Positions 35,301 through 46,739 of a stretch of 64,000 nt of DNA are shown here, in pieces; the first letter of the stretch is position 1; each line of letters starts with the position of its first letter. The stretch comes from Septoria linicola (lineage: Eukaryota; Ascomycota; Dothideomycetes; Mycosphaerellales; Mycosphaerellaceae). Both the position numbers and the translations under genes were made by a program. The stretch spans positions 1,054,001-1,118,000 of the forward strand of contig CP099421.1 in the NCBI GenBank assembly GCA_024114885.1. Reading direction: 5' to 3'. Under the pieces are notes generated by a model. It did no database searches. It saw only the letters and a program-made list of their open reading frames with translations, and was not told where the DNA came from.

Positions 35301-37420
35301 AGTACCCTAGGTACTCCTAGTCTAGGCTAGTAGAAGCCTCCTCCCCCTTAGCTATTAGTATAGGTTTAGGAAGGAAAGAAACTCTTTATACAACTTCTAC
35401 CTCTACTAGAAGATATAGGAGAGTATAGAAAATTCCTAGACTAAGAGAAAGTTAAGAAAGAATCTAAGAATTCTACCTAAGAAACTATAGAGGTAGATTA
35501 GGAGCAGATAGCCCTAAGGCAAACTCTTAGAAAGAGGAAAGCATCCTAAGAACTTAATAGATTTAACTAGAAGCTAAAGCTAATTAGGCTTAAGCTAGAT
35601 TAGAATAGTTAGCTAGACAAGGAAATGCTCCTAGAGTATTAGGCTTTCTTCTTAGCTATAAGCTCTATTAACCTAGGTATCCTATAGGACCTAGAATTCT
35701 TAGAGGAAGTTAAAGAGATTACATTCTTAGCTGCTAAAGAAGCAGGAATGTATAAATAGGAGGTTCTAATCCTAAGGAACTATAAGGAAGTAGTAAGTAA
35801 TCCTAAGTAGGGTTATCTCTAGTAAGAAGCTATTTAGAAGGAGCTAGATACACTTGTAAGTAATAACACCTAGACTGTAGTAGTCCTACTAAAAGGGGCT
35901 AACCTAGTTACCTTAAGATAGGTCTTTAATATTAAGAGAAAGCTTAGTAGAGCTATTAAAAAGTTTAAGGCAAGACTAGTTATAAGAGGGTTCTCCTAAA
36001 AGTATAGAGTAGACTATATAGAGACTTTTGCCTCTATAGTTAGGTAGGATACTCTAAGAGGATTTATAGCTATAGTCTATAAGAAGGACCTAGTTCTATA
36101 CTAAGTAGATATGAATAATGTATTTATAGAGAGTACCCTATATAAGGATATCTATATAATCCTACTACTAGGTGTTAACCTACTAACTAGTATGGTCTTG
36201 TAAGTTCTAAGGAGTCTCTATAGGCTAAAGTAAGCTATAAGAGACTAGAATCAGCTATGTATATTAAAGCTGAAAGGAATAGGATTCAGACAATTAGAAG
36301 TGGACCTATGTCTTCTAATCTATAAGAAAAGGAAAGACCTAATAATCCTAATCTATGTTAATAATATACCTATTACTATAGAGAGACTAGAAGATGTCCT
36401 CTAGTTTAAAGACTAACTTAGTAAGGTCTTTAAGATTAAAGATCTTAGAGAACTAGACAAGATTCTTAGAATGAGACTAACAAGAAACAGATAGTAAGGC
36501 TGGCTGAAACTTGACTAGAAGCACTATATCTAAGAGAACCTAGCTAAGGTAGGAATAGGTCAAGAGACTGTATTACTAACTCTTTTACTAATAGACAGCT
36601 ATAAAAGTCTGAAGCCTACTAGACTAAATAATAAAAGGTGTAACAAATAAGAGTACCAATCTATTATTAGAATATAGATGTAGCTTGTAACTGTTATAAG
36701 ACTAGACATTTTATTTGCCCTTAGAAGATTAAGCTCCTATATTAGTAATCTAATAGTAGGACACATAAAGGCTCTAAAGAAGCTAACTAGATACCTAAGA
36801 TCAAACCTAGACCTTAGTCTAAGATACTTAAGGAATAGTTAAGGCTTTCTTACTAGATATATAGACTCTAACTATATAATAGACAAGACTAATAGAGTCT
36901 CAATCCTTGGATATGTCTTCTTCCTTTATAGTATACTAATCTCCTAGATAAGCAAGAAGTAGAAATCTGTAGCTACATCTATAATAGAAGCTGAATATAT
37001 AGCTATAAGTGTATATACAAAACAGTTATAGTTCCTTAGTGCTCTTTTAAGAGAGCTTAGATACCTAGAGTTAGTAGGAGAATGTTCTTACTAACTAAGG
37101 ATCCTTAGTAACTAGGAAACTATTACTAGAATCAGGTTAATTTAGCTAAAAGGTAATAACTAAGCTGCCCTTACTCTAGTCAAGGACTTATATATTTATA
37201 ACAAGTCTAAACACATTAATATCTTATACAATGCTATAAGAAAGCTCTAGTGGAATAGACTTATCTCTATAGAATATGTAAATATAAAAGAGATAGTAGT
37301 AGATAGTCTTACTAAGCTAAAGAATAGACTATAGTTTTAGGAGTTTGTAAGGCAGCTCTACCTTATATAAGAGATATGTAAAAGATAACTCCAAGCTTTG
37401 GAGTTGAACTAAGAGGAGTC
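32308..37420 (+). pseudogene. Copia-C gag-pol polyprotein (RIP-killed)
   Basis: It has the same domain order as Copia-E. The gag zinc-knuckle remnant (LYKKGKH...LKDCPN) is near 33430-33475 and keeps the His codon CAC. Integrase is at about 34300-35250. RT shows KARLVIRGF near 35965-36000, VDMNNVFIEST near 36105-36135, SLYRLK near 36210-36230 and the YVDD box as YVNNI at 36353-36368 (both Asp codons now AAT). RNase H ends near 37300-37340 (VVDSLTKLKNRL). Stops are fewer than in Copia-A and Copia-B but still many. The frame is dead. Confidence 0.85.
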
Positions 37421-38032
37421 TAAAAGAAAGATTTTAGTTACTTGACTCCTCCTTAGTTAGACTTTATAAAGTCCTAAATGCCCTTACTAATATTAGACCT
37501 ATTACTAACTACAATATTACTATATAGCACCTAGCTAAACTAGACACCCCCTAAGGCTAAGTACTAGTTAATGTTAAAGACCTCCTCTATAGTAGCTATT
37601 ATCTCCTCTACTAGTATATAGTTACTCTACTCCCTAGCTTAATACAAGATCTCTATAGCTAAGAATAGTATACCCTAAAGACTATTAGGGAACTAAGAAG
37701 CTATATAGAATATAACTAAGTAGGGGACTAGGCTATAAGGAATCTAGGGAGCTATTAGAATTAGCTATAAGAAAGGATAGGAGTAACTTACTAGATAGTC
37801 TATGTCCTAAATAATCTACTCCTATATAAGAGAGGAGGAAGATCTTATAGAAGGTATTTCTTTTGCCTTTTTGTAGGAGATAGTAGTATAGAAAGTTTAT
37901 TAGATTAACAGTTAGTACTGTCTAGTTGTTAGTCTGAAAAGTAAGTACTTAATAACTAATCAAGATTAGGACTAGTATTTGAGTACTATAGATAATCTGT
38001 TAAAAGATCTGACTATATAGTATAAGTAGGAG

Positions 38033-38310
38033 TGTTAAGAATGTATCCTAGATAGTTAGTCTAGATATGGACTTCTAAGCATAGTTCTAGATACCTAAGG
38101 CATCCACCTAAGGCTTGGCAAGAGGTATATCTTGCTTCTCTTTCTTCTCTTCTTAGATAACTAACTTAATCAACTTTGTATTTAGTTCCTAGCATATTGC
38201 TACTACACTATATATATAAGTTAGTTCAAGATTGATCTCCTATTCTTCTTTACTACGCTATACCCTCCTTAACATTATATAGTATCTACAAACGCTCTCT
38301 ACTTTTAATA
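38033..38310 (+). repeat. Copia-C 3' LTR
   Basis: The 278-bp LTR starts TGTTAAGAATGTATCC and ends CTACTTTTAATA. AGGTA follows. Confidence 0.92.
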
Positions 38311-38372
38311 AGGTATATTATTAATATAGATTAGGATTATTAGGTCTTTTCTTTTCTTATAGATTAGAAGAC

Positions 38373-38544
38373 TATAAAAGAGGTATATAGTAATATATAG
38401 AGCGCTCTCCTAATAAGACTATTAGGATATCGTAAGACTAATTCTTGCCTCCTTTTAGATATATACGCGTACTATAGTTATACTATACGCTAAGCCTACG
38501 AGCCTAAGGCGGGTCTTAGCCTTTAACCTTACCTAGCTCTTATA
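38373..38544 (-). repeat. Chromovirus-1 3' LTR
   Basis: The LTR is 172 bp, plus strand TATAAAAGAGGTATATAG to ...CTAGCTCTTATA. Confidence 0.85.
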
Positions 38545-39295
38545 ACTATCTCCTCTCTCTAAGAGAGCTACCCTTAGCGATACTCTTACTTAATAGGTTA
38601 TATTCTAGGCTACCTATTTAGTCTTTATAATATACTTTATATATTCCGCGCTTATCGCGTCTCTAACGCGTTATACCTACGGACCTTTAACGTATTACGT
38701 AAATACGCGCTATAAAGTAAAGGGTTACTATATATATTTACGTTTACGTAGTAATATAATCTCTACTATAGCGACTACGTCGCTAGGCTCGAGTATATTC
38801 TTTAAAAACTCTTCTAACTCTCTCTTAGACTTTCTTTCTATATATATAATATTTTCTATATTCTTAGTAAGCTAGTATCTCTATACGATTACTATACTAC
38901 TAACGTAAGTATAATACTACCGAAACGTACCCGAGTCGTAGTCCTAAACCGCCTACTACGTACTATCGACGATATTAGAGGCTATAAAGATATCGAGATC
39001 TACCTCTACTATATTAAATATACCTACGACGGTATAGATCTTCGAATACTCCTTAACTACGCTTTATCTACTAACGGACTACGTATAGACGACAAGCCTA
39101 CGTATAACGGAGTAATAAAGCCTAGTTAGAAGATTAAGTATTAGCGCTATAAGCGCTAATACTACGCCTATAAGAGGATTACTAATAGAAACCTTAAGTA
39201 GTAGGCGCGCTACGTACTATACTACCGCGAGTAGCTAGAGACCCTCCCTAAGAGCGTACGTAAAGAGTAGGTAAAGCGCTACCTAAAAGCCTTCT

Positions 39296-39467
39296 TATAA
39301 AAGAAGTATATAGTAATATATAGAGCGCTCTCCTAACAAGACTATTAGGATATCGTAAGACTAATTCTTACCTCCTTTCGGATATATACGCGTACTATAG
39401 TTATACTGTACGCTAAGCCTACGAGCCTAAGGCGGGTCTTAGCCTTTAACCTTACCTAGCTCTTATA
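39296..39467 (-). repeat. Chromovirus-2 3' LTR
   Basis: The LTR is 172 bp, plus strand TATAAAAGAAGTATATAG to ...CTAGCTCTTATA. Confidence 0.85.
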
Positions 39468-39797
39468 ACTATCTTCTCTCTCTAAGGGAGCTACCCTTAG
39501 CGACACCCTTACTTAATAGGTTATATTCTAGGCTACCTATTTAGTCTTTATAATATACTTTATATATTCTACGCTTATCGCGTCTCTAACGCGTTATACC
39601 TACGGACCTTTAGCGTATTACGTAAATACGCGCTACGAAGTAAAGAGTTACTATATATATTTACGTTTACGTAGTAATATAATCTCTACTATAGCGACTA
39701 CGTCGCTAGGCTCGAGCATATTCTTTAAAAACTCTTCTAACTCTCTCTTAGACTTTCTTTCTATATATATAATATTTTCTATATTCTTAGTAAGCTA
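39468..39797. other. Chromovirus-2 3' noncoding region, possible promoter of the antisense gene
   Basis: These 330 bp lie between the 3' LTR and the antisense gene. They are T/C-rich toward the gene (CTCTCTTAGACTTTCTTTC, then a TATATATAATATT run at about 39762-39775), which on the plus strand resembles a fungal core promoter. The same region occurs in Chromovirus-1 at 38545-38870. Confidence 0.4.
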
Positions 39798-40665
39798 GTG
39801 TCTCTATACGATTACTATACTACTAACGTAAGTATAATACTACCGAAGCGTACCCGAGTCGTAGTCTTAAACCGCCTACTACGTACTATCGACGATATTA
39901 GAGGCTATAGAGATATCGAGATCTATCTCTACTATATTAAGTATACTTACGACGATATAGATCTTCGAATACTCCTTAACTACGCTTTACCTACTAACGG
40001 ACTACGTATAGACGACGAGCCTACGTATAATAGGGTAATAAAGCCTAGTTAGAAGGTTAAGTGTTAGCGCTATAAGCGCTAATACTACCCCTATAAGAGG
40101 ATTACTAATAGAAACCTTAAGCGGTAGGCGCGCTACGTACTATACTACTACGAGTAGCTAGAGACCCTCCCTAAGAGCGTACGTAAAGAGTAGGTAAAGC
40201 GCCGCCTAAAGGCCCTCTATACCTCTATTAAGACTACTAAGAGGGTCTTTACTAGTAATAAGAGTAAAGCTGTTAGTAGCTAGAATACGCTACGTAAGGC
40301 GAGCGTACTCGGCTCGCTACTAGCTAGCGCGATATCTGTCGCCGGTCTAGCGGAGACCTAGCGCTAGTCTAACTTTATAGTAGCTATATTTGAGCTATAG
40401 TACGAGGTATACCTACTTTTCCTATACGATCCTCGTACGATACTAATACTCTTTATAGACTAACTGTATAGTAGGCGCCTCTAGCGACGCTCTAGACGCT
40501 ACTATAGAGGTAGCCTACCTCGAAGGTAGTAACTAGGAGGAGAGTAAGCTCTTAGAGGACGCTATGTCTAACGAGAAGGTAGAGGAGGATAAGGATAAGG
40601 ACGTAGAGAGCGTCGATAGTAGCGGAAACGCTAGCGATAACGCGCTCTCTATAGACGATAAATAA
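39798..40665 (+). pseudogene. Chromovirus-2 antisense accessory gene with its own intron (RIP-killed)
   Basis: The gene runs opposite to gag-pol, downstream of the chromodomain. An open stretch covers 39798-40052 (residues such as PKRTRVVVLNRLLRTIDDIR and DLRILLNYALPTNGLRIDD). The same frame continues past RIP-type TAG/TAA stops to 40406 with basic sequence (PKSVRKE.VKRRLKALYTSIKTTKR). A likely 52-bp intron, 40407-40458, has donor GTATAC, branch ACTAATA and acceptor TATAG. Joining restores the frame into an acidic C-terminus (EEDKDKDVESVDSSGNASDN) ending in TAA at 40663-40665. The start is unknown; 39798 is GTG and the real ATG may lie upstream or have been mutated. The family is not recognised. 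Basic body plus acidic tail could suit a nuclear protein, which is only a guess. Confidence 0.55.
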
Positions 40666-40959
40666 GCGTTTTGCTTACTAACTATCTACGCCTCTTATAC
40701 TCTACTCGCGCCTATATAGGCTATAGTTAAATACTTACTTCTTACCTACAGGTACTATACGACTCGCTTAGTAGGCGTATATAAATAATATAGTTTACGC
40801 TTCGATATATCCTAAATACCTTAGTAATTTTCTTACTCTCTTAAATTTAAAGTTTGCCCCTATATATAGGTTTAGCGCTTAGTACTTAGTATCGTCGTAT
40901 TAGTGCCTTAGCGTATTAGTATCTTAGCGTATTAGCGCCTTAGCGCTTCTATCTTACTA

Positions 40960-43900
40960 CGCGCTCGCTTATACACTACGCTTCGAATACGTCTAGTACT
41001 ATATAGCCGCTAATATATTCTTTAGGTTCCTACTAGTCGTACTCTTTAGGCTAGCCCTACTAGCAGATTAAGTACTAGCGTACGCTCTTCCTTACTCGAG
41101 TTCTAAGGATCTTCTTAACTTCCTATTTACCCTAGTAGTCTACGAGTAGTATACTCTCTACCTACGTCTTACTACCCTTCTAAGGTTCTAGAAGCGATAT
41201 ATAAAATACGTTATAGATAAGAGCGTCTAGTAGTAGGGCCAAGCGGTACGCCTACTTCCCTACTACGTTAATTATCTTAAAAGGCCTAGTAAACTTATCT
41301 ACTAACTTCTTCGAAAGAACCTTTAATTATAGGTTCTTTATCGATAGTAAGACTATATCGCCGACCTTATATTCCTTAGCCTAATACCTATTATTAAAGT
41401 ACCTAGCCTACGCCTTACTTACTTCTCGCTAGCGTTTACTTAGCGTCTTATAGTTCTTCTTTAATCTTTCTATAGCTTCCTTAGTAGCTAGTACCTTCCT
41501 TTTAAGAAGCGCGCTCTAAGCTTCTCGCCTACTCGTTACTAGCTCTAGATTAAAACTATATAGTACTATAAATAGTAATATTTTCAATATCGTATACGTA
41601 CTATTATTATATATAAACTCGGCTTATACTAATAGGTCTACCTAGTTATCTTACTACTCTACGTAGTAGATACGTAGGTAAGTCTTAAGCGTCTAATTCG
41701 CTCTTTTAGTTTACTCGTCCGTCTACGGATAGAACGCTATACTTAGCTTACGCTTTATATACGCCTCGTAGTAGAAGTTAGACTAGAACTAACTCGTAAA
41801 TATAGACCCTCTATCGCTAATAATACTTATAGGTATACTATAATACCTAATTACTTCTAATATTAAGACTCCTATAAGGTTACTACTCGTATACCTCTTT
41901 ATAGTTAGTACGAAGATAACTATCTTTATATATCGGTCGACGATAACTAGAATCGTATTATATACGTATACTCTTCGCTTACTCGGTAGAAGGTCTATAA
42001 TAAAATCCTAAGTTAATTCTTAGAATAGACGGTCCGGTATAGGTAGTATAGTTAGCTCGCTATATAGTCGATAGCGACGCGCCTTCGCCTTCTAGTAACT
42101 CCTATAGGATTCTACGTATTATACGATATCCTTAGTTATCTCTAGCTACTAGTACTTCCTTCGTACTAGCGAGATAGTCTTGTCCTTACTAAAGTAGCCT
42201 ATAAGGGTATTATTATAATATATACGAATTACCTACGTCCGTAAGGCGTAGTCCTTAGGTACGTATAGTAAATCGTCTACCTAGAGGTTTCCCTCTCTTA
42301 TAGTATATTACTCGAACTAGCCGCTATTACTTATCGCTTACGAGTATACTACGCTTATACTTAGCTTAGCCTATACTAGCGCGCGAGTATATCTAAGGAT
42401 TAAGTCTAAGACGTTTACGTACGGCTCTTCGCTCTTAGTAATTACACTTACTACTCGTATAGGCGTTAAGAACTACTACTATAGGTTAGAGTTAGTACTT
42501 CTCTCTATCGAAGAATACTATTCTTTATAAGTCGTATAGATACGAGCTACGAGCGGTCCGCCTACGTCTCTCGTACTCTAATTATTCTATAGCTATAACT
42601 TAGTCTATAGGGTAGGTAGAAGGTTAGTTACCTCTACTACCTCCTTAGCGTAATCGCTACGCCTTAACGGCGCGTCGGCTAGGTTTCGCTTACCTACCTA
42701 GTACGTTATAACGAAGTCGAATAGGGCTAGGAAGGTAGCCTAGTAAGCTTACCTACTAGTTAACTTCTTTACGCCTATAAACCTACGAAGGTTAGTATAG
42801 TCGACTAGTATATCGATCGTATATAGAGCGCCTTCGAGGTACGGCCTCTACGCTTTAAAAGCCTTAACTACTATAAGAAGCTTCTTATCGTATACCTCGT
42901 AATTATACTCTATAGTAATTATCTTCCTAGATATAAATATAATAGAGTACTATTTAGACCCGAAGAGTTAGCTAAGGATTATAGTAATTACGTAATTAGA
43001 GGCGTCGCTCTCGACCCGTAACCTAAGTATAGAGTTAAAGTACCTTAGTAGTAGTACTATAGAAAAACGCCTTTTTAACTTAGTAAACGCCTACTCCTCT
43101 CGTACGGTCTACTTGAGTAGGCTCGGCTTCTTACCTACTATAGCGCTCTTAGATAACGCTATAAGGAGAGATACTACTCTAGAGTATTTAAAAATAAAAC
43201 GCTAGTAGAAATTAGTAAACCTAAGGAAGGATTAAACCTCTACGAGCGTTATAGGCGTTAGCTACGCTACGATTACGTCTATCCTATATAGATCTATCGT
43301 AACCTCTCTAGTAGTTACTACGAAGCCTAGGAAATCGACTTCCTTCTACTAGAATTTGTACTTCGCTCTTTAAGTATAGAGTCCGAACTTCTAGAGACGC
43401 GTAAGTACGTCGTATACGTCGCGTACGTAGTCTACGCGGCTCTTACTATAGATAAGAATATTATCTAGGTATACTACGTAGCACGTATCGACTAAACCTA
43501 CTAAAGTACAGTTAATATACGCCTAGAACGTAGCTAGAGCGTTAGTTAGGCTAAATAGTATTACTTTGTACTAAAAGTAGCCGTAGCGCGTACGGAACGT
43601 AGTCTTCTAGTAGTCGCTAGGCTTGATACGAATCCGATAGTATATATCTATAAGGTCTAGAGTCGTAAACTATATAGCTCCTATAAGCCTATCTAGCGTC
43701 TCGCTAATTAGAGAGAGTAGATGCCTATTCTTAATAGTAATCTCGTTTAACCCTTGGTAGTCGATATATAGCCTTAGTTTACTATCTTTCTTTAGTATAA
43801 ATAGGATAGGCGTACCTGCCTCGCTAACGCTACGCTCGATCTAATCGTGCTTAAGGCCTATAGTAAGGTATTTCTTTAATTCCTCTAGCTCCTTACCTAA

Positions 43901-45818
43901 CTAGTAATATAGTAGCCTAAAGGATAGAACGGTACCTAGACGTAGCTTAATCGTATACTCTACGCTATCTACTAGCTTGCTTCTTATTTCTTCTATCGAG
44001 TTTAGAATATTAGAGAACTATTAGAACTTAGAAGGAAGAGAGTCGAGCTCTTCGCCTTCGCCTATCTTACTTATTACTATAGTATATATAGTTAGTATAT
44101 ACTTTAAGTCCTTGAAAAACTTATAAGCTTCTCTAACCTTAACGTTTTTAAAAGTATCGCTATAGGTCTACTTATCCGAGCTACTATCGACTCGTATACG
44201 ATAAGTACGCCTCTATAGCCGACCTAAGATTATATTAGAGGTTAGTATATCGTAGGTATAAAAGATTACGCCTACTATACGCTCTACTCCTATAGAGTCT
44301 ACGAGCCGTACGCGTATATAGTATATACTATAATAATACCCTAATTCCCTAGTAAATAAAATAGCTAGAGGTAAGGCGGTATTAGTTCGAGCTATAATAC
44401 CGTGTTATAAGACAAAGGATCTTAATACTACGTTAATGTTAGTAGTATTATTAAGAAGGAATTAAACTAGCTTAAGCCTATCCTACGCCTCGACTACGCC
44501 CTCTAGGTAAGTCGTATTTACGACTTATATAAGAAGGTATATATCGCTACTAAGCTCGGTGTCTAGAGATCGTAGTCCTTCTCTAATACCTTCTCTTTTT
44601 TTAGCGTCTCTATAGTAACCTTACGTACTAACGGCTTCTTACTATCGTCTTAGACGCTTTAGTTAGAGTAGACAGAATTAGTACTAATATACCTCTTCTA
44701 CTTATAGCTATAGTATTCTAAATACTTATAGCCTATAATAGAGCGAGTAGAACCTTTGTCGCTAGAGCGACGCGTATTATTTCCTTCTAGACTATCGTCT
44801 TACCTACGCGTAGGAGCGTCGCTCCTTACGCGCTTACGCTTTAAGTACGTATCGCGCTCGCGGTCTCTATTACTCTAGCTTCTACCCTAGTTATACTATA
44901 TAGGAATTACCCTATCGGCTTACTCTAGGCGCCTTACTAATATAACTAAATTAGCGCGCTTACTAGGTACGGTATAATTCTTAATAATCTCTTATCGAAG
45001 CGCCGGCTTTAACTTTATAAGAAGCTAGCGTACTAGCTACGCTTCGGTATAGTCGCCTAGTTAAGACTCTAAGTAGCCTAGCTCTATAGCGAACTAACGT
45101 ACTCCTTAGCCCTTACCCTATTAGGCCTTCTTATACTCGACTATTACAAGGATCGTATAATTCGCCTAATCCTTAATAACGTTATAGATAAAGCGCTTAA
45201 ACTTAGTCTAAGTATAGTCTAGAGGTATTACCTTAGAGTATTCGTTATACTAGGTCTCTTACGCCTCGCCTACGAGCTATATAATACTATATAGGACCTT
45301 CGAATCTTCTATACTAAACTCTTATAGACTATTAAAGAAGATTACTTCGAGACTACGAATAAACTCTCTCGCCTCTCGGACTATCTCGCTCTTAAAGGTA
45401 TAAGGTTCTCTAACTTTAAGACCTTTATATCGCGTATACGACGCGCTATCGTAAAGTATACTACTTATAATACTAGTAGTAGCGTTGTCTTTAAGATCGC
45501 TAATATCGAGAGTACTAAGAGTAACTAAGGATAGAGATTCTAACTCTATAAGGAGCTAATTATTCTCTCGTCGTAGAGCGCGTACCTTTAAGCGACGACG
45601 TAGTTCCTAGTTCTTAGCTTCGAGCTATATACGCTCTACCTACGTACTATCTTCGGTTATACTAGTAGACTCCTACTCCTAAACCTTATTAGTATCTATA
45701 AAATTACCTTAATCGTCTACTTTACCTATTACGAGCTCTAGCGGCGCTATACCTACGTTACGTCGAGGAGCTATAGGCCTCTATAGATTACTACTCTCGG
45801 AAGGAGAAGAATTAGAAT
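40960..45818 (-). pseudogene. Chromovirus-2 gag-pol with C-terminal chromodomain (RIP-killed)
   Basis: Read on the minus strand from the right: gag occupies about 45700-44700 (a segment like EFIRSLEVIFLNSL and LIKLKPALREEII). Protease is expected after about 44600. Reverse transcriptase has the box YLDNILIYS at about 43445-43475 (YLDDILIYS with one Asp now Asn). RNase H follows, then integrase with ISDRGSIFTSQF-type sequence near 41780-41825 and AFYPQTDGQTERAN-like sequence near 41705-41745. At the C-terminus, about 41140-40975, is a chromodomain-like stretch with VKKILRTRVRKG, YLVRQA and QEPKEYI, equivalent to the conserved YLVKWxGY...WEP pattern. In the family the chromodomain guides integration to methylated-histone chromatin. 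Stops are all of RIP type. Confidence 0.82.
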
Positions 45819-45990
45819 TATAAAAGGAGTATATAGTAATATATAGAGCGCTCTCCTAATAAGACTATTAGGATATTATAAGACTAATTCTTACCTCTTT
45901 TTAGATATATACGCGTACTATAGTTATACTATACGCTAAGCCTACGAGCCTAAGGCAGGTCTTAGCCTTTAACCTTACCTAGCTCTTATA
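45819..45990 (-). repeat. Chromovirus-2 5' LTR
   Basis: The LTR is 172 bp, plus strand TATAAAAGGAGTATATAG to ...CTAGCTCTTATA; gag lies to its left. Confidence 0.85.
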
Positions 45991-45995
45991 CCTCT

Positions 45996-46442
45996 ATACC
46001 TCTATTAAGACTACTAAGAGGATCTTTACTAGTAATAAGGGTAAAGCTATTAGTAGCTAGGATACGCTATATAAGGCGAGCGTACTCGGCTCGCTACTAG
46101 CTAGCGCGATATCTGTCGCCGGTCTAGTAGAGACCTAGCGCTAGTCTAACTTTATAGTAGCTATATTTAAGCTATAGTACGAGGTATACCTACTTTTCCT
46201 ATACGATCCTTATACGATACTAATACTCTTTATAGACTAACTATATAGTAGGCGCCTCTAGTAACGCTCTAGACGCTACTATAGAGGTAGCCTATTCTAA
46301 GAGTAGTAACTAGGAGGAGAGTAAGCTCTCGAAGAACGTAGTATCTAACGAGAAGGTAGACGAGGATAAGGATAAGGACGTAGAGAGCGTCGATAGTAAT
46401 AGAAACGCTAGCGACGACGCGCTCTCTATAGACGACGATTAA
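45996..46442 (+). pseudogene. Chromovirus-1 antisense accessory gene, 3' part
   Basis: This is the second copy of the antisense gene. Its 5' part lies at about 38871-39295, cut off by the Chromovirus-2 insertion. The putative intron is conserved (GTATAC donor, ACTAATA branch, TATAG acceptor at about 46181-46233), as is the acidic tail. The reading frame ends in TAA at 46440-46442, one codon earlier than in the inner copy (GACGACGATTAA against GACGATAAATAA). Confidence 0.5.
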
Positions 46443-46739
46443 GCGTTTCGCTTACTACTTATCTACGCCTCTTATACTCCGCTCGCGCCTATATAGGCTA
46501 TAGTTAGATACTTACTTCTTACCTACGAGTACTATACGACCTACTTAGTAGGCGTATATAAATAATATAGTTTACGCTTCGATATATCTTAAATACCTTA
46601 GTAATTTTCTTACTCTCTTAAATTTAAAGTTTACTTCTATATATAGGTTTAGCGCTTAGTACTTAGTATCGCCGTATTAGTACCTTAGCGTATTAGTGCC
46701 TTAGCGTATTAGTGCCTTAGCGCTTCTATCTTACTATAC

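Larger units (their letters stand above)
32012..38310 (+). mobile_element. Copia-C: full-length Ty1/Copia element, lightly RIPped
   Basis: The LTRs are 32012-32289 and 38033-38310 (278 bp each); total 6299 bp. The duplication AGGTA is at 32007-32011 and 38311-38315, and the rejoined target equals the matching Copia-E sequence. The 5' LTR still begins TGTTGAG and ends AACA, the least mutated ends in the window. Many CpA/TpG sites remain, so with Copia-E it is among the youngest layers. The two LTRs differ by transitions only in the stretches I compared. Confidence 0.9.
39296..45990 (-). mobile_element. Chromovirus-2: full-length inner chromovirus
   Basis: The LTRs are 39296-39467 and 45819-45990 (172 bp each); total 6695 bp. 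It is inserted in the same orientation into Chromovirus-1, with duplication CTTCT (39291-39295) and CCTCT (45991-45995), one mismatch. The insertion point lies inside the outer copy's antisense gene. LTR ends are TATAAGAGCT... and ...CTTTTATA on the minus strand (originally TG...CA). Confidence 0.87.
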
